Origin: Lenzites betulinus
Taxonomy: Eukaryota > Basidiomycota > Agaricomycetes > Polyporales > Polyporaceae
Direction of reading: 5' to 3'
NCBI GenBank assembly: GCA_022264855.1
Contig: JABYQU010000054.1
Coordinates: 186,001 to 250,000, forward strand
Length of the DNA stretch: 64,000 nt
Part shown: positions 11,409 through 23,326 of the stretch, in pieces
Numbering within the stretch: position 1 is the first letter of the stretch
Layout: the number at the start of each line of letters is the position of its first letter
Translations under genes and position numbers: made by a program
Notes under the pieces: generated by a model
What the model was told of the DNA's origin: nothing
The model's input: the letters and a program-made list of their open reading frames with translations, nothing else
Databases searched by the model: none

Positions 11409-13114
11409 GTATTTGGGCGATGTCGTCGGTCTAGGGACGAATGCGGGTGTGGTTGTACGGAGCGCTTCATTCGTGTAGGATTGTGGTACCAGTAGCAGAT
11501 TTTTTCTTTTCTCGCCTTTCTTGCCGTCCCTCATTTGTGTATTTATTTGCACGATGTGTTACGTATCCTCACGATGCATGATGATGAAGCTGCTGCCTTC
11601 GCTCGACGCTCCAGGTAGGTCGCAGAAGCATGATCAGTACACCGTGCACAACGGACCGAGGACGGCAGTAACGCACGGAACAGACAACCCGGGGATACGC
11701 ACGAAAGAGCGCCCTCTTTGCGACCTCCGCAAACCTCACCCGACGCGGCCCAGGGAAAGTCACCGGCGGGCGCGTGGTTCCTGAGCGTGGAGGTCCATCA
11801 GCAGGGCTGAAGACCGGTCAACAATGGGCCCGGGAAAGGGAGAGGAGTAGGGCAATGTCATGGGATCCGCCATGAGTTGGAGCCTCGGTGTGTGCGCGCG
11901 TTACAGAGGATAAGAACCGGGATTCCAGTGAGGATATACTCGATTTCGGGCGTGGCAGCGGGTGTAGATATCTTGAGATATTCATTGTCTGGTGTCCGAT
12001 CCGAGCAGGCGTGGCACGGCCGGCGAACAGCCCACACGAGAAAATGCGAGTCGGGGGAAAGAGGGCCGCGGAACAAGAGATCTTCCAGGCATCTTAGCGG
12101 ACGTGTGCTGTACCCTGTGCGTTGCGGTTACGTTTAAGCAGCAGCGGCATACCTGTGTAATCAGATGCCGAGTACGATGTGCCATGCACTTACGATAGAC
12201 TCGGAGGAGTACAGAAAACCGTCAATGTCGAGCGGAGGTATGTACACAAAGCATGCTTACACTCGGGTCATGACCGGATATCTGAATCGGAGCGCTGTGT
12301 TTTCCCCGATAATGGCAAGTCGTACAGGGCCATTATGGCCATGGCCAGATTGACCTTACCAAAGGGTAAGCCGGTAGTGCTATGGGGCACTGTTGTTTAC
12401 GAGATGAACCAGAGAGCAGACAAGACAGATGGTTACGAGTGATGATTTGAAGTTCGAGAGGATCCCATCCAAACCAGACGTTCAGAATCAGCCTCAGTGG
12501 CAAACATGCAGCATGAAATCCCCTCAGCCTGTAGACAAGAATTGGAGCGACACAAGTACTGCTCAAGGCGGGGGATGCACATCTAGTACGCATATGCAGA
12601 GTTCGGGACAGAGGGAATCCAAATGCGCAGTCAGAACATATTGAACCGTGGGAATATTGGTCTAACTACAAAGGCCGTGGGAATATTGTTCGTATATAAG
12701 CCGCTTCGATGAGGCTAGGTTCATATAATACTCCTCCTCCCCTTGAACCGCGACCACATAACTTGTTAGGGATCTCCTGCATCCGGGCCCAAGTCGGAAT
12801 CGCGCGTGCGAGACACAATTAGGAATGTCTATTTTCTCTTTCACGCTGGGTACGCGTGTACAGTGCGCCCGTGCGCCCTTCACCGCACGAGACGCGTTGG
12901 GTTGCGCCCGCGCCCGCGCCCACCACCACTTCACGCCCGAGTTGATCTCAAAATGAAACCGTTCACCGCTTCACCCTGAGGCTTGATATCAATGCTCTCC
13001 TTGCCGCGTTCACGCGCACGGCGACCCTGACAGCGCTGAATATTCCAGCCCTTGTTCTCTCGAGCATTCACTTTCCTACCTGCACTTCCCTATCTTTTCT
13101 ATCGCGTTGAAATC
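11409..13114. other. Intergenic region, no gene supported
   Basis: Short open frames only. A 14-bp direct repeat (CCGTGGGAATATTG) occurs at 12646-12659 and 12675-12688. The segment 12860-12930 is rich in GCGCCC tracts. Confidence 0.5.
12646..12688. repeat. 14-bp direct repeat pair
   Basis: CCGTGGGAATATTG occurs exactly at 12646-12659 and again at 12675-12688, 29 bp apart. No mobile element boundary was found around it. Confidence 0.7.
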
Positions 13115-14444
13115 ATGCTTGAAGAGACCGTGTATAATCCCCCTGAACGCGGTGAGGGCGAGTACCGCAACGCATGGGTTCGGTACAGGCTTCCTCCTAA
13201 CCCGGAGGCCGACGAGGCGAAGAAATTTGAAGGTGTGCGGCTCTCTCTCATCCTCCTGCATGCAGTCGCCGCCCGTGAGTTATCATTTTGACCCCTTATC
13301 TCTACCTCTACTCACCTAGATTGACAGATTCGGAAATATGGATCCCCATGCTCGAAGACCTATTCACGATTCAGCGTACCACACCGACGAACGCCTTTAC
13401 CGTCGTTGAGGCATGGTCCCTCGAGGCCCCAAACCATGGTCGTGCAGCGGTTCTCAATGAGAAGCTCCTTCCAGATCTGACGAAGGGCATAAGTGAGTAC
13501 TCTCCCTACAACTAGCATATACGAAGCGCCGCTGAACCATGCACGGCGTAGCTGGCGTTAGATGGGCCAACCTCGTCAAGGACTTCATGCAGTCCGGGCT
13601 GGCCGAGCCCGGGACCCGTTTCGTGTCCATCGGGCATTCCGCTGGCACCAGCGTCGCGTGCGCCTCCAATTCCCCTCCATCTGGACATGCCCGCTGACCT
13701 CCTTCGGCACTGTGCAGGGTTCAATGCGCCGACGGGTTTCCTCTTAACCGTCTCCCCGTGGCCTCCATGATATTGATCGAGCCACCCATGATGACGCCTG
13801 AGGGTGTGGAGCGGGCGACCGAGGCGGGCGCAGTGCTCATGTTGGCCCCCGAAATCGCGGCGATGCGCAAAGACATCTGGCCATCTCGCGAAGCGGCTCG
13901 CACATGGCTCGCGAAGCGCTACCCGTGGCGGCGGTGGGATCCTCGCGTGCTAGACCTCTACGTCGTGAGTGTTTGACATGGAACGCATGCACTCGCAACA
14001 CTAAGCGGCTGAGCAGAAGCACGGCTTGCGCGATCTCCCGACCGTGACGTACCCCGACAAGGAGGGCGTCACTTTGACTCACACGCGGGTGCAAGAGTCC
14101 ACAGGATATACTCACCACGCAGACGCGTTCATCTCCCTGGAAAGGCTGAAAGAATTTTGCTCCATCATTCCCGTGCACTGCATATTCGGGCAGAACAACG
14201 AGATGGTGTACGTCTATCACCTGGTGCTCGTGAGCTGGGCGTCGATGTTGATTTGTCGTCCGTTTGTAGACCGGAAGAGACTCAGGCGGAGATCACCAAC
14301 GAGAAGGTGGGACGGAAGATGCGATCCATCGTGCGGCTTGCCAAGACGGGCCACCTGGCAGTGCAGGAGAACCCACGCGGAGTTGCTCTCGCAATCTGGG
14401 GCATATTCCATGAAGACTTCTCGCGGCCAAGCCCCCGGCTGTAA
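13115..14444 (+). CDS. Alpha/beta hydrolase, LPX1/toxin-biosynthesis-type, copy 1
   Basis: Six exons: 13115-13274, 13328-13492, 13552-13657, 13718-13964, 14017-14207 and 14270-14444. They total 1044 nt, or 347 residues, and all phases close. Family blocks in order are: SLILLHAVAA with SEIWIPMLEDL; VEAWSLEAPNHGRAA; the nucleophile elbow IGHSAGTSV (Ser in GHSAG); the acidic region ILIEPPMM; and KTGHLAVQENP near the end, which supplies the catalytic His. The closest characterised relatives by layout are peroxisomal Lpx1-type lipases and the AKT2-like hydrolases of fungi; substrate is unknown. The protein ends PRL, a weak resemblance to a peroxisomal PTS1. The start at 13115 is the first ATG in frame. 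Two related genes lie at 21482-23326 and 60473-61855. Confidence 0.88.
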
Positions 14445-15784
14445 CGCACGTTTTGAAGTCTTTACCCGCTGGTCGTAGGGCCATGTAACAGAGAATGAAT
14501 CGACGTCTTCGACTCGCTGGCCAACTCGTGCGTGCAATACGTCCCGACATAGTCTGATACTTCGACGGTACTACTACAAGCGATTCAGGTGCAACCAGTT
14601 CTACCGTTGCACAACTCCGACTTTGAACATGTCGTTCTATGCCAGACATGTCGTAATGTGACATTGATAGGGCACCCCATGAGGCTTGGGCCCGTCGCAT
14701 GGGGGCGGCATGTACAACAGCGAAGACGATACCAGCTACTTATAACCTATCCACCGGGCGGCTGCGGTGCATTGGTCGTGAGAGGTATGGCTTTGATATC
14801 GAAGATCTCTCCTGTGCTCAGCTGTGCTCATGATGATGCTATCCTCTTCTTTTCATCAAGGAATGTGGGCGCAGAAGCATCATATTGCATATGCGCAAGA
14901 GAGCTGTGTCCGAGGAACTCTCTCACACGTTACGTTGATCCTCATTCTACCATCATTTGGCACGAAGCTCCGTTCACGGCTCAACAGCTCGACAGCTCGC
15001 GCCTGTGCAGCACGTTCACGCTGCCATGAACACATGAACGGCTCTGGGGGTTGCATGTGAGCACGACTGGAATGTAGGTGAGACGGTCTGTCACAGTGCT
15101 TGGAATGTGGACAGCGCCGTAATCTGGCTCCGCGGATCGACTATCATCGCTGCGCAGTCAGCAACCCTGGAAGTCACGTATTTATGTGCGCATCTGCATA
15201 GACAACTCCGAGGCGACTCACTGTGACTAGGGGCGGCTGTTGCAGACGGTGCTTCTAGCTCGACGATATGACGGAGGCTCGAGGGTTGAGACGGTGGAGT
15301 TCACGCAGGAATAGAGTCAGCGCGGTGAATTTGAAGGGCTGTATGTATTTGTACGTATTCTATCTTTGCGGGATGTATCGGATTGACGCTAATAGGAATT
15401 GGCTCTGGAATGACCAGGTGGCACCGGCAAGATCAGGCGGGCAATGGGCGGTTGATGCGCAGTCTGGAACGTTTCACAAAATGCTGGAGTCAATGTGCGC
15501 TCACCGTGATCGGTATGAAAGCCGAGTCCTGATGAAACCAGCACTCGCGCTGTGGTGTGGGGTTGGGCGCGCTGGCATGCGTCTTCTGGTGAGCGGTTTT
15601 TGGAGACGTCAGTCGAACAAGGATAGGGTCACACTCGGGTAAACGGTGTCGGTTCATAGCCTCAACGACGGCAACGGCAATGTGCGCCTTCATGTACCAC
15701 CCCGGGGCCAGCTCTTCGCAAGCTTGCTCTGAGCCCACAACGAACACCCTCCTCTCCCCGCTCGGGCAGTGAGCACGCGCTGTA
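14445..15784. other. Intergenic region, nothing recognised
   Basis: No gene, RNA or long repeat supported. It must hold the promoter of the MFS gene. Confidence 0.5.
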
Positions 15785-18101
15785 ATGACTTCCAAAGAGA
15801 ATCGACTCGAACCCCTGCGGCTTGGGTCCTCTGGGCCGGTTCACAACACGGCGATTCGACTCGAACCGCTGCGGTACGTGCCCTCTACGCCGTCTCGCGA
15901 AGCGGCTTCCTCGCGGTCCTCGCGGCACCAAGATGGGTATGTCCCTCTCGCGCTGCTTTCTTTCCCCAGCATGCCAACTTTTCCTAGTTTGTACGGACCG
16001 GTGACGGAGACGCACACCACATATGAACGCGGCCTGGATTTCTGGATGGTCTACGTATCGAATCTCACTGTGGATATGCTATCGGTTTTGGACGTGGTCC
16101 GTCGGTCTCCTTGTCTTTCGCATCCTCTTTGCACGCTCACCGCCTTGCGCTAGATGGCGGTTTCCACTGCCCTCCCAACGATCGTCGGTGAATTGCACGG
16201 AGAGGACTTCGTTTGGGTCGGCAGTGCTTTCACTGTCGCTTCTACGGCCATCATTCCGTTTGTTGGTGATCTGGTGTCCGTATTTGGGCGCAAGCCTGTC
16301 CTGCTTGCCTTCATCGTGATTTTTGCCGTGGGTTCTGCCATATGCGGCGCATCGCAAAACATGCACATGCTCATCGCCGGACGTAGTATGTTGATCACTT
16401 GCTGTTTCTTTCCAATTGACTTGCTGAGCACACTACCCCAGCAATTCAAGGTCTTGGCGGCGGAGGCTGTCTCTCGATTACCGAGATCATCTACGCGGAC
16501 TTGGTGCCCTTACCGGAGCGGGGGAAGTTCCAGGGAATTATTGCATCGTGAGTACCGCGCTACATGGGCCAAGGGAGAAACTCACGAAAGATCAATCACA
16601 GCGTTTGGGCCTTGGGATGGTATGCATTACACCTAATAGTACCCTTATTGTGACTATATCTGACGACCCCATTAGTGCGCTCGGACCGCCAATTGGTGGT
16701 GCATTCGCAAACTCGGGGAACAGCTGGAGGTGGCTCTTTTACCTGAACATCCCCCTCTGTGGAGTCGCGTTCTTTCTCACCTCGGTGTTCTTGCGCGTCA
16801 AGACGCCGAAGTTGGACCTGAAGGCGGCTGCGAAGCGTATGGACTGGATGTGCGTAGTTCATCAGTCGCAGAGGGTTTGTCAAAGCTAACGTGCGACACA
16901 ATTAGCGGATTCATTATCGTCTTCAGCACAGTTGCGCTCCTCATCGGCATGACGTTCGGAGGCCTGCGCTTCCCTTGGTCCTCTGGGCATGTTATCGCAC
17001 CTCTCGTCGTCGGTGGGATCGGAATAGTCGCGTTCTTCGCATACGAAAAGAGATGGTCTGGGACTACCGTAAGCCCGCCATCGCATTGATCTGCCACACA
17101 TTCTTACTCAATCCTACTTCAGGTCCCCAGCTATTTCTTCACCAGCCGAACTACCTTCAGTGGATACGTCGGCACGTTCTTGCACGGTATCGTATCCCTT
17201 GCCGCGATCTGTACGTGTCCGTTTCCCCAGCTTTACACAACATCCTCCGATTGACTGTATCCATGCGACGCAGATTACCTTCCCGTGTTCTTCCAGGCAG
17301 TGCACGATGCCACCCCAATCCGGTCTGGAGTCGACATCTTCCCCCTCACCCTCATGATCCCCTTCGCTGCGATTATCGCTGGCGGGTCCGTAAAAGCCGC
17401 CAAAAAGTATCGCCCACAGAACTTCTTCGGCTGGGCGGCCACCCTCCTTGGCTTCGGCGTGATGTCCATAATGTCGGTGAACAGCACGCGCGCCCAGTAT
17501 ATCGCGACCCAAATCCCGGCTGGCATCGGCATCGGCATGATCTGGGTGTTGACGCAGTTCCCTATCCTCGCGCCGTTGCCCGTGTCGAACAGCGCACACG
17601 CTCTCAGTTTCCACATCTTCCTCCGGCGGTTTGCCCAGGTGCGTTCCTCAGCCTGCCTCCCCCTCTCCCGCGCTATACTAATCGCTCTCGGCCTCACAGA
17701 GCGTCGGGATCGCTATCGGCGGGACGGTCATCCAGAACGTGCTGCTCGAGCAGCTCCCCGCGGACTATCTCGCGACGCTCCCCAAGGGCGCCGAGATCGC
17801 GTTCTCCGTCATCCCGAGCATCCGCGGGCTCGAGGACCCCGTGCTGAAGCTGCAGATCCGCACCGCGTTCGCGCACGCGGTGCAGCTCGTGTGGCGCGTC
17901 ATGATCGGGATCTCCGCCGTCGGCCTGCTCTCGTGCTTCCTCATGCGCGAGGAGCAGCTCCGGACGGACATGGACGAGCAGTGGGGCCTGCAGGAGCGCG
18001 AGCAGAACGAGCAGCGCAAGGCGGACTCGGTCGAGCTGGGCGCGAGGGTCCGCCCGGATATCTTGGAGGGGGAGGACGTGGGGGCGCATCCGCAGCGGTA
18101 G
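15785..18101 (+). CDS. MFS transporter, DHA-type, copy 1
   Basis: A multi-exon gene with GT..AG introns, ending at the stop at 18099-18101. Transmembrane blocks in order are: FWMVYVSNLTVDMLSVLDV; AVSTALPTIVGEL; the motif-A-like loop GDLVSVFGRKPVL; QGLGGGG with ITEIIYADLVP; ALGPPIGGAFANSGNSWRWL; YLPVFFQAVHDATPIRSGVD; and FPILAPLPVSNSAHALSF. This is the layout of fungal drug:H+ antiporter-type exporters with about 14 helices in the plasma membrane. The substrate cannot be told. The N-terminus is uncertain: ATG 15785, with an intron ending just before 15970, is in frame, but ATG 15971 also works. The last exon (about 17700-18100) is notably GC-rich. The region 15785-15950 holds a 19-bp near-repeat that encodes RLEPLR twice. 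Confidence 0.88.
15802..15874. repeat. 19-bp near-identical direct repeat, 54 bp apart
   Basis: TCGACTCGAACC followed by CCTGCGG (15802-15820) and by GCTGCGG (15856-15874) differ at one base. It lies in the uncertain N-terminal exon of MFS copy 1. Confidence 0.75.
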
Positions 18102-18584
18102 GGCGTGTGGCGAGGTTTTGAGACGGTGCTGGGAGCATGATGAGTCTGCCTTGTGCGGACTGTGTATATGGTATACGTGATCGATATCTACTTAGTCTTA
18201 AAAGCCTGGAGCAAAGAAGTAATCAATTATAATGGCGCGACCCGCGTCCTTCAATGTATACCGTGCACTATTCGACTTGCATTTTCATCCTCATGTTCAT
18301 GTTGAGAGTGACGAGACGCCCTTCCGACTTTGCGTCGAATTGCGGCGGTCATTCGTACAAAGCAAGTAGATTGCAACAATATAAGGAAGCACAACGCCAG
18401 AACATTCGGACTACACCAGTGAGGTACGATTAACGGTCTAGAATACGCAATGTTGAACCACAGAACAGCGAATTAAAAGTGCACGAAAGTATCCCAGTAT
18501 GGTCAGCCAGACAAAGAAAGGAAGAGCGAGCGAATGGGGGTCCGACCGACCATGTCGACCGAGTGCTGAAGCGCGCGGAAGGCC
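18102..18584. other. Convergent intergenic region
   Basis: Between the 3' ends of MFS copy 1 and the MGL-like gene. It should hold both 3' UTRs; no gene seen. Confidence 0.5.
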
Positions 18585-19863
18585 TCAGGCATTGGCGCGA
18601 ACGTGGAGGTGCGCCTCGATCCACGTGAAGTACTCCTCCATGATCTTGTCGGGTATGTCACCGGCCTCGTGAAGCAGGTCATGCAGGATGCCCTATATGT
18701 ATGAAATGTGCGTGTGAGGTCGGTAAGCGGAAACAAGCGGGATGGAGGCACGTACATCGTACTCGACCAGCTTCTTGTCCGGGATGTCGAGCTTGTTGTA
18801 GAACGCGACTCCGGCCCGGGGGCAGTTGACCTGCGTGCGCGATGAATGTCAGCATAGCAGCCGGCATGTGTATCGATCCAAACGGAGAAATAACGCACCT
18901 CATCTGCTGTACCCCAAGCCATGAGCAGCTGGACAAGATAGTATGTGAGTCTCTTGAAAATGATACGAAGCAGAAACCAGTCATACAGGGAGCTCCTTTG
19001 GCCAGCGCTTGTACCCCTCGTTCAGCAGTTCCTCACCCTTGAAATTGAATTTAGCCTTCTGGCATGCCGAGCACCCACGCGAGCATGCATACCTGCGTCA
19101 GCATGTTGTCCAAGCCACGCGCCGTCCCACGAGGCATACGGAGGGTATCCTTCTCCAGCGCCTCAACAACGGCAGGGTTGCGCGAGAAGCGCTGGAAACG
19201 TTTATTAGCTTAATGTAGGGAAGCGCATGCGAGCTGGCGGGGAACGTCACCTCTGCAGGCATGGGAGCAGGGAAGGGGGTCGAAGGCGCGACCTTGGCGA
19301 GGCCACGGGCGATGAGCCGCAGCACCTTCGCCGCGGGGTATGTGAGGTGGACAAGCGGGCCCTGGGCAATGATGCCGGACACTAGCGCGACTGTCTCCTT
19401 GCCCGGTGGGGCGTGGGCACGGGTCGGAAACGCCAGAGTCATCCCGCCACCCTGCGTATGGAGTGTTGAGTACAGTACCGGGACGTCATGTGGCGGTGGG
19501 ACGTACCGCTGAGTAGCCCATGACGAAGATGGGGGTCTTCGGGAACGTCTTGGAGACGTGCTGCACCCACCACTCGAGGTCCTGGATCTCCAGCGGGCGG
19601 CTCGTCTTTCCGTAATACTCATCAGCGCTGCGGTGTTGCTCGTCGAGGGCAGTGCGCCCAAAGCCGCGCATGTCGTATGCGAAAACGGTAATCCCCCGCT
19701 GGGCGAAGCGCGGGTGGACGTCCTCATAGCGTCCTATGTGGTCGGCAAAGCCGTGGACAAAGACGAGGACAGCCTTTGCAGGGGTCGCTTGGTAGGTGCG
19801 GGTGTAGAAATGGTGGCCGTCGAAGCCGTCAAGCCAGGCCTCGGTGAACTGTGCGGTAGCCAT
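18585..19863 (-). CDS. Monoglyceride-lipase-like alpha/beta hydrolase, copy 1
   Basis: Multi-exon. The start ATG is at plus 19861-19863 (MATAQFTEAWL) and the stop TGA at 18585-18587. The first exon shows HHFYTRTYQATPAKAVLVFV, then HGFADHIGRYE, the oxyanion-loop region of MGL-type lipases, and DMRGFGRTALD. The nucleophile elbow is GYSA followed by GG after an intron. A second triad block, LLMAWGTADE, carries the Asp, and GILHDLLHE near the C-terminus carries the His. The family hydrolyses monoacylglycerols and similar esters; the exact substrate is not shown. A Tyr replaces the usual His in GHSMGG. Paralogues lie at 54646-55914 and at the right edge of the window. The C-terminus (VRANA) has no targeting signal I recognise. 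Confidence 0.85.
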
Positions 19864-20321
19864 GCAAGCTGTAGCCTGTGAGGGGCGGTGGCGAACGAAT
19901 GAGGGCGCTGGGCGTCTGGGAAGAAGGGCGCTGGACAGGGTAGAAAGGTTTTTGTACGGCTTTATGACCCTGCCAGGCTTACTTACAGTTGTGAAGAGAG
20001 TCGGCGGAAGAAGGGAGCTCAGCGATCCGGGACGTGAGTGAGTGAAACTCAGGCGCTACGGCGGCATCCACAGGATGTGATCATTGGATCCGGAAATTCG
20101 GGACTGTATTGCCACATGCTACAGGGGCTTCGTACTCACATGTAGCAGTGCATTCGCTACACGATGTGAACTCAAGAAGGCGAAGGGCAGTCAAACTTGC
20201 GATGTTGACGGAGCAGCGCACGGCAGTCACACAGGCACGGCGAGGGCCGTCTTTTCCACGGTCGTCTCGGTGGGACCCCGGGGAGTGCCTCCAGGGTATA
20301 TCCTCGTCTGAATCTGTCACG
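19864..20321. other. Intergenic region, left flank of the hAT-like element
   Basis: No gene seen. Its last 8 bases (20314-20321, CTGTCACG) are the left target-site copy of the element. Confidence 0.5.
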
Positions 20322-21117
20322 TAGGGCACGGGCGATTAGGTCGAGGTGATTCACCGTGTGCTAATTTACAGGTGTAATTCACCGTGATTCACATGTGAAT
20401 CTCGAAAGGCCCAAAAGTGCTGGGTGAATTAGGGTGAATTAGACTTACCCCTTATAGACGACCTCCGCTGGCCGGCAGCGGGCAGGAACTTGCACTCAGC
20501 GTTGGTGAACGACGCCAGATAGTTACTTCAGTTCTCCTGTGTCGGCGTGGCCTCGTTGGTATGTTTAAGCGCAAAGTTGTCCTGATTTCATGGGCGTCAG
20601 CCACTGGTGGCAGGCCTTGCCCGCGGCCGGCGCTCGAAGACGTCAACCGCTGCCAGTGATTCAAGTACGCCAGCCTGAGTGGGGCGTTAACCGAGATCGA
20701 TTGCATTCTTACTAGTGCCACTGGCAGCCCACCTTAATAGTCTGCCTCAGTAGCGAATTATTCCATTAAGCATGCATAACCCCAGCGGACGACGGTGAGG
20801 TATTGCAGGCTGAGCCGGCGGCTACTAGTTCGACCCAAGGTGAGGCGAATAACCGCGTTGCAGTGGTACCGCGTCGACCACGTGCACTATACTAGACTAT
20901 ACGCCATTTCAATGCAGGGATACCGGAGCAAACGGGTCTGATTTGTGGGGTGAATCACCTCGTAATTCACCCACTTTCACCGTAATTCACCGTCATTCAC
21001 CGCATATGTAATTCACCGTCATTCACCTATGTCAATCTCGCCCCGAGAGGGGGTTGCGAGATTCACTGCTAATTAGCAGGGTGAATTAGGTCCCAAATCC
21101 TAATTCACCGTGCCCTA
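20322..21117. mobile_element. Non-autonomous hAT-like DNA transposon, 796 bp
   Basis: Both ends begin TAGGGCACGG when read inward, and 16 of the first 19 bases match. The element is flanked by a perfect 8-bp direct duplication CTGTCACG at 20314-20321 and 21118-21125, as produced by hAT-superfamily insertion. Each end carries many copies of a GTGAATTA-like subterminal motif in both orientations (20340-20445 and 20945-21110), typical of transposase-binding sites. No transposase frame is present, so it would need an enzyme in trans. It lies between hydrolase genes and interrupts none of them. Confidence 0.88.
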
Positions 21118-21125
21118 CTGTCACG

Positions 21126-21481
21126 CTTGGTGGCATGAGCTCTTCCGGGGCTCTGACTTCTGCTTTGAACTTACGCTCAACCACCGAGACAGTCAACGCT
21201 GAACATTGATGATCAGGCGCTGGGAGGGGGCCGAGCATCCTTCCACCGAGGCATTTCGCAGGGTCACGTCGGGTCGCTCGTATACGGTGACTTTGCAAGA
21301 ATCATCCATCATAGTACACACCGTACTGCTGAACACTAGGCTAAGCAGTTCCCAAGCTGTTATCGACTATCACTGCGCATGCTGCAAGTACGGAAATAAA
21401 GATGCACAATGTCTCTGCGATTTATATCCATTCGCCTTCATTGCCTGAGCTGCAAGTACACTCGCTCGCCCTTGCTGAACA
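21126..21481 (+). promoter_or_regulatory. Promoter region of alpha/beta hydrolase copy 2
   Basis: The segment includes TTTATATCC at 21421-21429, about 55-60 bp upstream of ATG 21482, a possible TATA-like element. No gene seen. Confidence 0.4.
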
Positions 21482-23326
21482 ATGCCTTCCTATCGACGTC
21501 CAGACGCCCCGACCTCTGCAGATCCCGACGAATACATCCCGCTCTCCCCGCTTCTCCCCATCGACCCCCCGTCCATGCTGCCCCAACCTCCTCAAAATTT
21601 GCAGCTACCACCCGAGCAGCTCGTCGCGGGCTACGTTCGCACCTCCCACATAGTCCCATCGGCGTGCCCGCGATACCTCCCCGCACAGAGCATCTTACGG
21701 CAGACGATGTACGATGACCTCCCCGCGGACATGGACGCGGCACTCGCATCCATGACCGCGGCGAGGCGCGCCTTCGAGATCCAAAAGAAGCGGGCCCCGC
21801 AGCTCCTGCTTTCGTACGAGCAGCAGTGGAACTGCGTGGACAGATACGTCCACCCGCGCACGCTGGCCTCCAACCACTCGCATGGTATCACACTGTTCCT
21901 CCACCACTCAGGTGGATTTTCTCGACAGGTGAGATATTGAAAGGTGGCGAAATAGAGCGGTTTTGCTGATGGATGCACGCACCAGGTATGGGAGCCTATG
22001 CTGAGCACGCTGGTGCAGCGACTGTCTGCCTCCGGAGCAGACGTCATAGACGAGATTTGGTCCTTTGAGGCGGTCCAGCATGGCGACAGTGCAATCATCA
22101 ACGACCATGCACAGAGAGACGTCGGTGAGCAGCGTAGCACTGCTGTATCTTTACACATGTGCACCCTACTCATAAAACTGTCAACAGTTGACTGGTCCGA
22201 CATGACGCGGGACATTTTGAACTTCCTGACCACGTACCTCCCCCACGAGCCGGGCGCAGCTCTCGATACCGTCCTACAGCCCAACTCGCTATGCGACTCT
22301 CCGCTGCGCAAACGCAAGGTGGTCGGCGTGGGCCACTCTTTCGGCGGGACCCTCGTGTATGCCCTCTCTCTTCAAACCGCCGCCCGCCTTTTAAGCCACT
22401 GACTGCTGCACACAGGATCCGCGCAGCGCTCGCCGACCCCACTCTTTTCGACGCGCTCGTCCTCGTCGAGCCAATCATCTTCTCTGGCGCATTCCACGAC
22501 CGCGGCGCAGGCCCCGGTGCAGGCATGCTCCGCTTCCTGCTCGCGGGCACGCTCGCGAAGCAGTCCGTGTTCACGTCTGCGGCGGACGCGCGCGCGTACC
22601 TCGCGGAGTACCCGCTCACCGCGCGCTGGGACCCGCGCGTCATGGAAAACTTCATGCGATATGGGCTCGTGCACGGGAACGAAGCGGAGAACGACGATTC
22701 GGATGCGGACGGCGGACAGGGGGAGGGGCGAGAAGGCGGCGTGCGGCTGAAGACGCGCCCGTTCGACGAGACTGTGCTCACGTATGGGTGGGGGGCCGCG
22801 CAGGAGGTGTGGACGGGGCTTTCCACGATCGACCCGCGCATCTCCATGCACTGGATCATGAGCGGCAAGTCAGCTATGTGGTATGTGCCATGACCGGTGT
22901 TCTACGGTGCGGACACGACGGTTGCTGATGGTGTGTGTGATAGGACGGGCGGGCGGGCGATGACGAGGCGGACGGTGTGGCGGCGCGCGGTGAACTCGAG
23001 CAACGTCATCATCCCCGACGCGGGCCATAGCGTGAGTTCCCTCCCGATTGTTCCCCGAGCGCGAATGCTAACAGTACGGGTGGGCGCAGATACTCCAGGA
23101 GAAGCCCGACGAGCTCGGTGAGTCGCACGTCGCTATTCTCGTTCTCGCCATCCCGTACTGACGACGTGCGTGGTGATGACGGTGATGTGCGCGGACAGCG
23201 GGCGAAGTGTTCACGTTCCTGTTCAACAAGTACGGCCGCCTCGATACGGTGGGGTTCCACGGGGGCCTTGGGATTGCGAAGCTGCAGGGCCTGCTTCCGT
23301 GGGTGTACACCATGCACAAGCTTTGA
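21482..23326 (+). CDS. Alpha/beta hydrolase, LPX1/toxin-biosynthesis-type, copy 2
   Basis: Seven exons: 21482-21928, 21986-22124, 22188-22356, 22416-22880, 22944-23031, 23075-23117 and 23199-23326. They total 1479 nt, or 492 residues, and every phase closes. The N-terminus is longer than in copy 1, with a proline-rich leader (MPSYRRPDAPTSADPDEYIP). Catalytic features are the nucleophile elbow GVGHSFGGTL, the DALVLVEPII block, and a late NVIIPDAGH block that can carry the catalytic His. An acidic Asp/Glu/Gly-rich loop follows at about 22680-22740. The C-terminus is MHKL, so it ends in HKL, close to the PTS1 consensus. This suggests peroxisome import, which is inferred. Substrate unknown. Confidence 0.9.
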
